DNA of 64,000 nt. Source: Cotesia glomerata. Its lineage: Eukaryota; Arthropoda; Insecta; Hymenoptera; Braconidae. Numbering within the stretch: the stretch's first letter is position 1; the number at the start of each line of letters is the position of its first letter. Positions 59,058-64,000 of this stretch are shown here, in pieces. The position numbers were made by a program, and so were the translations under genes. Below the pieces are notes generated by a model. That model did not search any database and was not told the origin of the DNA. It saw nothing but the letters and a program-made list of their open reading frames with translations. The stretch spans positions 9,865,813 through 9,929,812 of the forward strand of contig NC_058165.1 of the NCBI RefSeq assembly GCF_020080835.1, written 5' to 3'.

Positions 59058-62029
59058 CTATGGATCATAAATTCGAATGGCGCCAGAACATCGGCGACAT
59101 AATGGGCACTTGTTCCCCACTTTTTGGCGGCAGTCGACACACACACATCTATGGCCGCAATGGACAAAAGCAAGAACTGGTGGATTTTTGCGACAGCAGA
59201 CGCAAATAAACTTATGATTGACAGGATCTGAAAGTTTATTTTATAATGTTAATCACAAAATTTTAATTTGATATTTTATAAAAAAATTTTTACCTTCGTC
59301 GTTATCTGAGTCGCTAATGATTATAGCTGCAGTTAAGGGTTGAACTGGAGAAACATTTGAGGTTCCAGCAACAGCTGGAGAAGCACTGGAAACACCATTT
59401 GCCGGGGAAACGCTTGAAGTTCCAGGACCAGCTGAAGAAACGTTGGAAACACCATTAGCCGGGGCGACGCTTGACGTTCCAGAACCAGCTGAGGAAACGT
59501 TGGAAACACCATTTGCCGGGGAAACGCTTGAAGTTCCAGGACCAGCTGAAGAAACGTTGGAAACACCATTTGCCGGGGAAACGCTTGAAGTTCCAGGACC
59601 AACTGAAGAAACGTTGGAAACACCATTTTCCGGGGAAATGCTTGAAGTTCCAGGAGTTGGAGACGGACTGGAAGTTTCATGAGCAGCTGGAGAAACGCTA
59701 GAAATACCATTTGCCGGAGAAATACTTGAGGTTTCAGGAGTTGAAGACGGACTGGAAGTTCCATGAGCAGCTAGAGAAACGCTGAAAACACCGTGACCGT
59801 GAGTTGGAGAGACACTTGAAGTCTGGACAGTTCTTGGAGAAGTATTGGAGGTCTCAACAGCTGGAAAACGTCTAAGCGAAGGTGAGGAAGTTCGCCGTCT
59901 TGTTAACGATGATGATAGTTCACTTGGTAGTTGTAATAAGTCTGAAAAATATCAATTCTTTGTTAGTTTTGTATATAAATTGTGTGAAAACCCACTGTAT
60001 GATATTAAATTCATAGAAAATTACCCTCATCATCACTTTCTGATGTTAACATCATCGTGTCGTCCAACGCAGTGTCACGAGTTCCCACTGGTAAGTCTCT
60101 GAAGTCCATCGGTGACGGTGATAGTCTCAATTGACTTGAGGAAATCCATGACAATTGATCGCCATGCGTTGGACGTTCAGTAGTGTCTACGGTGACTTGA
60201 GGATTCAAGTTAAACAACGTTGTTGCACGGTTACTCCTTCCTCCGACCGGATCTTGCAGGTCATCAAAGTAGGGTGTCGCTATTTTTGAATCTAAATAAC
60301 ATAAAACACATGAATAATTAATTAATTATAATCGATCATTAATTAAAATAACATGGCTTCGATAAAAGAAGATAATCTTACTTGTTTCATTTGCAACAGC
60401 CAGTGAGATCAAATTACTTTGGTGTCTGTCGATGACACAGGAGAGGAAGGTCTCTAATGTGATGCGAGAATTATTTAACATGTGTTGAAGAGACGCAATT
60501 CTGGTGTTCGTGTTCTCGTCTGTTAAGGTAACTGTTGATCGATTGCGAAGAATTTCCGCTACACCGGTTCTAAGAACATTTCTAATACGTTCTGCAAGAC
60601 AACATTAACAAATTAAAAATATACAATATTAATAATAATAATAATAGTAATAATAAGTTTCAGAAAATGTTATTCATTTTACTTACTTAATAATTCAAAT
60701 ATTGAAGGTCGCTCCGTGTCGCTGTGACTCAGACCTCCAGCAAAATCTTCAGAAACATTAGTGAACCGTACTGATCGTGCTTGACGATGGAAATCGTTGA
60801 ATCGCTCAACATGTCGCAAATATACAGCTACATCCATGTGTTCATTTTCAATTAAAGAACTCTCCTCTTTAATTAATAATAATGCCTGGGGACGCAAGTG
60901 TTCTGGGACTAATGGATACGCCCATGACAACTTCAACACCGTATCATTGTAGCGCATTGGCAATTTTTTTTCTGCCCAAAGGCGGGTGTGGTTCTAAAAT
61001 AATAAAATAAACAGGGTACTTTCAAGTAAATATAGCATTGTCTATTTCATTAATTCAATTTATATCTCTTACTCTTATGATGTGTAACCAAGTACACCGA
61101 ATGAAACAATTAGGAAAGAAGCGCCTAATTGCACGGACGAGAGGGCGTTCCAACGACGTTACAACTGTCTGGATACTGCTTAATAAAGGGACACGTTCAA
61201 GCACAAAGTTGAAAATAGACATATATAATTCCTCCGAACGATCACTACACATGCTCAGTAAAACAGGGATTGTCTATAAAGATAAAAGTAATAATTAAAT
61301 TTTAAACATAGTAATTACTTTATAGAAATGGAATTGAAAATTCTAAAGCTCACGACCAATAATATTTATTTTATATTATGAGTCGTGTTATTTTATTTTG
61401 TCTTGTTGAAGATAAACAAATAAAACTTACTGTTTGCCCGCGTCGGATCAGCATGGTTAATAAATGGCTTAAACCATTTGGTTTTAGTGAAACCAACTTG
61501 AATAAAGAGAATAAAAAGGAAATAATGTACATTATTTTGAAGAATACATACGATTCATAAATATATCATGGGATTATAACTAACTTATGACTTTTAAAGT
61601 TAATAATAATTTTGTATTTTTAAAATATTCAAGGAAAAAAAATTTAATTTTGTTAAAGACAAAATATCTTGAATCACGTAAAATTTACTGAAACCAATAA
61701 AAATTTCTTAGTTCAAGAATTTTTTTAATTGAATGTAGACGATGAAGCTTTTCAAAATGATTTTCTTGATTCAAAAATTCTCCTATTAAATTTTTTTTTT
61801 TTTTTTTGTTTATTTAATTATTGGAAAATCTTACCTCATTAAATGTATCCAGGTAAATTGTGTCGACACGATTAATCCGACTTAATATTTCATGGTCAGC
61901 AAACAAATAAGCCGTGTTGTCGGCGCCATGGGCCGTTCCTTGATAAACGAACTTTCTTGTTTGCAAAAGATTCATCGTATTACCCTCTATACCCACGGTA
62001 TGATAAATATGCTGAAAATACGCCTCCAT
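59058..62029 (-). CDS. Chimeric gene: Fic inhibitory helix, MULE transposase part, Ser/Pro repeats, RING finger
   Basis: Exons on the minus strand: 62029-61835, 61496-61431, 61273-61073, 60993-60687, 60591-60382, 60291-60025, 59941-59294, 59227-59058. All have GT-AG borders, every phase fits and there is no stop: 687 residues. Residues 1-28 are Fic sequence (HIYHTVGIEGNTMN) ending RKFV. They fuse in frame to a MULE-type transposase piece (YQGTAHGADN, RVDTIYLDTFNE, LIRRGQTTIPVLLSM, FFPNCFIRCTWLHIIR; about 29-154). Next come a helical region and an acidic/Ser region (SESDDEG). Then comes a 648-base exon of tandem SSAGPGTSSVSPANGVSNV-like units, and last a C3HC4 RING (CVCCRKN, HCGHRCVCVDC, CPLCRRC). 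The transposase lacks its N-terminal DNA-binding part and a TDFE-like Asp (here TSLE). The Fic ATG arose where FICD has Lys-Lys before EAYFQ. A ubiquitin-ligase role is possible from the RING alone; function is unknown. Exon calls are by eye. Confidence 0.65.
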
Positions 62030-62713
62030 CTTGGCTCTTATCAGCGCAGCTATATTCGCGGGAATCTCTGATACGGCATCTCATTTCTCAACAATCTTGC
62101 TGAGTTCTCCTGTCCAACTCCTGGACGGTTCGCTGGTGATTTGTCAAAGCTCCCTCGTGGTTTGGCTCATAAGTAAGTGCTTTAATGTACAACTCATCTG
62201 TGCGAATAAGTAAAATGTAATTATTCTATAGCTTGCCTGAGGATATTTAAGCATAAGTGGGACAATTAAAAATACTTTACCTGAAATATAAATAAAATTA
62301 ATTGAAAATAAATCGTAATGTACGATAATAATACGGCTGTTGTAAAAGCGAAAAGTAAATAATATTTAAAATTTATCTAGATTTATTCAAGATGATTTTG
62401 ACATGGTCGTCTAGCGCCATATGGTACTTACCACCTGGTCAACTTCTTTTTTACCAACACTTGCTCTTTTATCTGCTCAGCGTTGAGTAAGCTTGGTATG
62501 GAATACAGTTATCTTGGAGCACAGTATAAACTGAATGAGGTTAAAAGTAAGGTGTTTGGTTACGCATTTACATTTGAGCAAAGTTGGTATAGAGTTGAGT
62601 TTTTTGGAGTTCAGTTGTTTTCATGCTAGCGACAAGTTGAATAAAAAATAGATCCTCGTTTGAATACAGTTGGCATCGAGTTCAGTAATTCGGAGTACAG
62701 TTGTCTCCCTGCC
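61947..62713 (-). repeat. Right inverted arm (contains Fic exon start and the chimeric gene's first codons)
   Basis: Reverse copy of 56887-57653. On the minus strand it supplies the upstream 0.5 kb and codons 1-28 of the chimeric gene, so the same upstream sequence lies in front of the Fic fragment on the other side. Confidence 0.85.
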
Positions 62714-62932
62714 GTTATTTCTGTGAAATGACCATTCGGAAAACATTCGTTTATACGAAACGAGACCCAGCCTAGTTGTTATGATTATTATGATTATGAT
62801 TGTCACTTGTCTTGTTGTTGCATTAAAATTTAGCTGCACTATAGAAAAATTGTTATAGGTTAATGCAACTTTATTGTCACTAAGTTTTTAAAATTATATC
62901 GATATATTTTTTTACATAGTTATTCTAACAAA

Positions 62933-64000
62933 ATGATGGATAATGACAGTAGTTTTTATGAGAAAAATACAAATTCTTATGGTTCGTTAAAGACACAAAA
63001 AAATGTGTCGAGGAACTTAGAAGTTTTTCCGGCTTTTCTGCCTCTAATTCGAAATGTTGTGAACTCCAAAGCATTCGGTAAGTAAAAATAATAATTAACC
63101 TTAATTATTAGTGATAAATATTTTCAATTAAAATTTAAATTTTAAGCAGGTGTCAAACACAAGAAAATATCCTTGGTTAGCTGCAGTTCCAGTAAAAAAG
63201 ACAATGAAACAGACCGTTTTAGATTGTCAATACCTTACGCTGATCAGATGCTGAGCTGGATGGTTTTATTTGATCAGTCGCATCCAGAACTGGGGCCTGA
63301 TTTTGAATTTGACGACAAAACATTCCTATGTAATCCTGATTTGGAAGAGCTTGAAAATAATGTACCAAGTCTTGTCAATTGGAATCCATGTGATCCTGAT
63401 TGTTTGGTTAAAGTTATCATGGAGTTTGTAATTTATTATCGAAAATATCAGGTAATTAATTAATAAGATTTTTCAACTAATTAATTTATTGCACTTTAAA
63501 CAAATATTTATCTATTTAATAAATATTTATTTTAGGTTGAAACACTTCAAATCCATGAACGCCTGGCATTTGAATACAACACTTTATTACAAGACACAGA
63601 AGTATGTGAAGAAGATGTCGAAGTAGTACTCATACCAGATACAATAGAACCAACTGAAGCACGTTTTTTCATTCGCATGGCATTAGATTTTTCCCGATTA
63701 CCACGACGTAACTCCAACAATACAGAACACGATAGTATAATACTGCAAGTTACTTTTTCAAATGCCACCTGGAGTCGTATAGTGCCTATGTTATATTTGT
63801 CAGCCGGATTAGAAGATGTCCTTGGTAATTCAAACTCACTTCACTTACCACCCTTAACAGCAACTAAAAATCTTTCGAAATACGTGCCAGAAATTAAAAA
63901 ACTAATAAGTGATAAAATAAACTCTGTTATTGATAACTTTGAGAAAAAGCAGGGATTTATAGCTGCGGCTATAATAATGTATGGTGGAAGCATTGTGGAA
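62933..64000 (+). CDS. BABAM2: BRE/BABAM2 (BRCC45), BRISC and BRCA1-A complex subunit, 5' part
   Basis: Exons 62933-63077, 63150-63451 and 63536 onward, open to the window edge; phases fit. It reads FPAFLPLIRNVVNSKAFG, then RFRLSIPYADQMLSWMVLFD, HPELGPDFEFDD, LVNWNPCDPDCLVKVIMEFV and, in exon 3, ERLAFEYNTLLQD, MLYLSAGLEDVLGNSNSLHLPP and GFIAAAIIMYGGSIVE. This follows the two UEV-like domains of BRE, a scaffold of the K63-specific deubiquitinating BRISC complex and of the BRCA1-A DNA-damage complex. Two ATGs are adjacent; I took the first. The gene starts only 220 bases from the outer end of the inverted arm, so the element may sit in its promoter. Confidence 0.9.

Larger units (their letters stand above)
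56887..62713. mobile_element. 5.8-kb MULE-like element with 767-bp inverted arms carrying Fic gene sequence
   Basis: Arms 56887-57653 and 61947-62713 have equal length and appear essentially identical in reverse. Their outer end is GGCAGGGAGACAACTG. Each arm contains about 500 bases of non-coding sequence, then an intron end (TTATTCGCACAG) and exon sequence of a FICD-type gene. Between the arms lie the rest of a decayed Fic fragment, a 131-bp hairpin MITE and an 8-exon minus-strand gene with MULE-transposase and RING parts. Long inverted ends and captured host sequence are typical of MULEs (Pack-MULEs in plants). I see no matching 9-bp target duplication. A non-transposon inverted duplication is the alternative. 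Confidence 0.6.

Noticed and set aside
61378..61560. Plus-strand 60-codon frame
   Set aside because: It is antisense to exon 61496-61431 and its introns in the chimeric gene; no motif.

Overview
The window is AT-rich animal nuclear DNA. It has spliced genes with GT-AG introns, a eukaryotic elongator tRNA-Met and many transposable elements. The gene content and the kinds of elements (a Helentron, an R1-clade LINE sitting in AC microsatellites, TTAA-flanked DNA transposons, ankyrin genes with a possible PRANC-like tail) point to an insect, probably a hymenopteran such as a parasitoid wasp. The order is my inference. All reading was by eye, so exon borders and repeat edges are best estimates.

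Five conserved host loci can be read. Going left to right they are Su(dx)/Itch-type HECT ubiquitin ligase (19308-25327, minus, 8 exons), NOB1 (28680-31069, plus, 3 exons; divergent from Su(dx)), tRNA-Met(CAT) (35246-35318, minus), the TFIIH helicase XPB/haywire (39010-42815, minus, 6 exons) and the first exons of BRE/BABAM2 (62933 to the right edge, plus). Exon phases join without stops in all four protein genes.

1-18 kb is accessory. An ankyrin-repeat gene is present twice in direct orientation (3399-4717 and 9017-17901). Copy 1 is broken by a 4-base deletion and a nonsense codon. Copy 2 is split by a probable solo LTR (9450-10667) and by a Helentron (11055-17372). The Helentron was itself hit by a TTAA-flanked transposon with 0.7-kb inverted ends (11727-14900), which keeps an intact 544-residue protein with a YqaJ-type nuclease domain. 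Small inverted-repeat elements, a UBE2Q-like fragment and a remnant of a second Helentron lie around them.

18-43 kb is mostly host genes. Elements sit in introns and spacers: a TTAA-flanked MITE in the last Su(dx) intron, a 1.8-kb palindrome between Su(dx) and NOB1, a decayed TTAA-flanked transposon with a Mutator-like transposase (32358-35195), and LINE remnants at 35.5-37.5 kb.

44-53 kb holds two head-to-tail copies of an R1-clade (Waldo-like) LINE, each starting at an (AC)n tract. Copy 1 is nearly intact with a full-length ORF2. Copy 2 lacks its 5' UTR and its 3' end.

53-62.7 kb is the most unusual part. A 5.8-kb element is bounded by 767-bp inverted arms. Both arms contain intron and exon sequence of a host-type Fic AMP-transferase gene (FICD). 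On the left arm the Fic sequence runs on as a decayed fragment. On the right arm it becomes the first 28 codons of an apparently intact 8-exon minus-strand gene, in which a Fic inhibitory-helix segment is joined in frame to part of a MULE-like transposase, a Ser/Pro-rich repeat region and a C-terminal RING finger. A second, truncated gene that I read as a MULE-RING relative lies at 53310-54675. I regard this captured-gene chimera as the best candidate for something undescribed.
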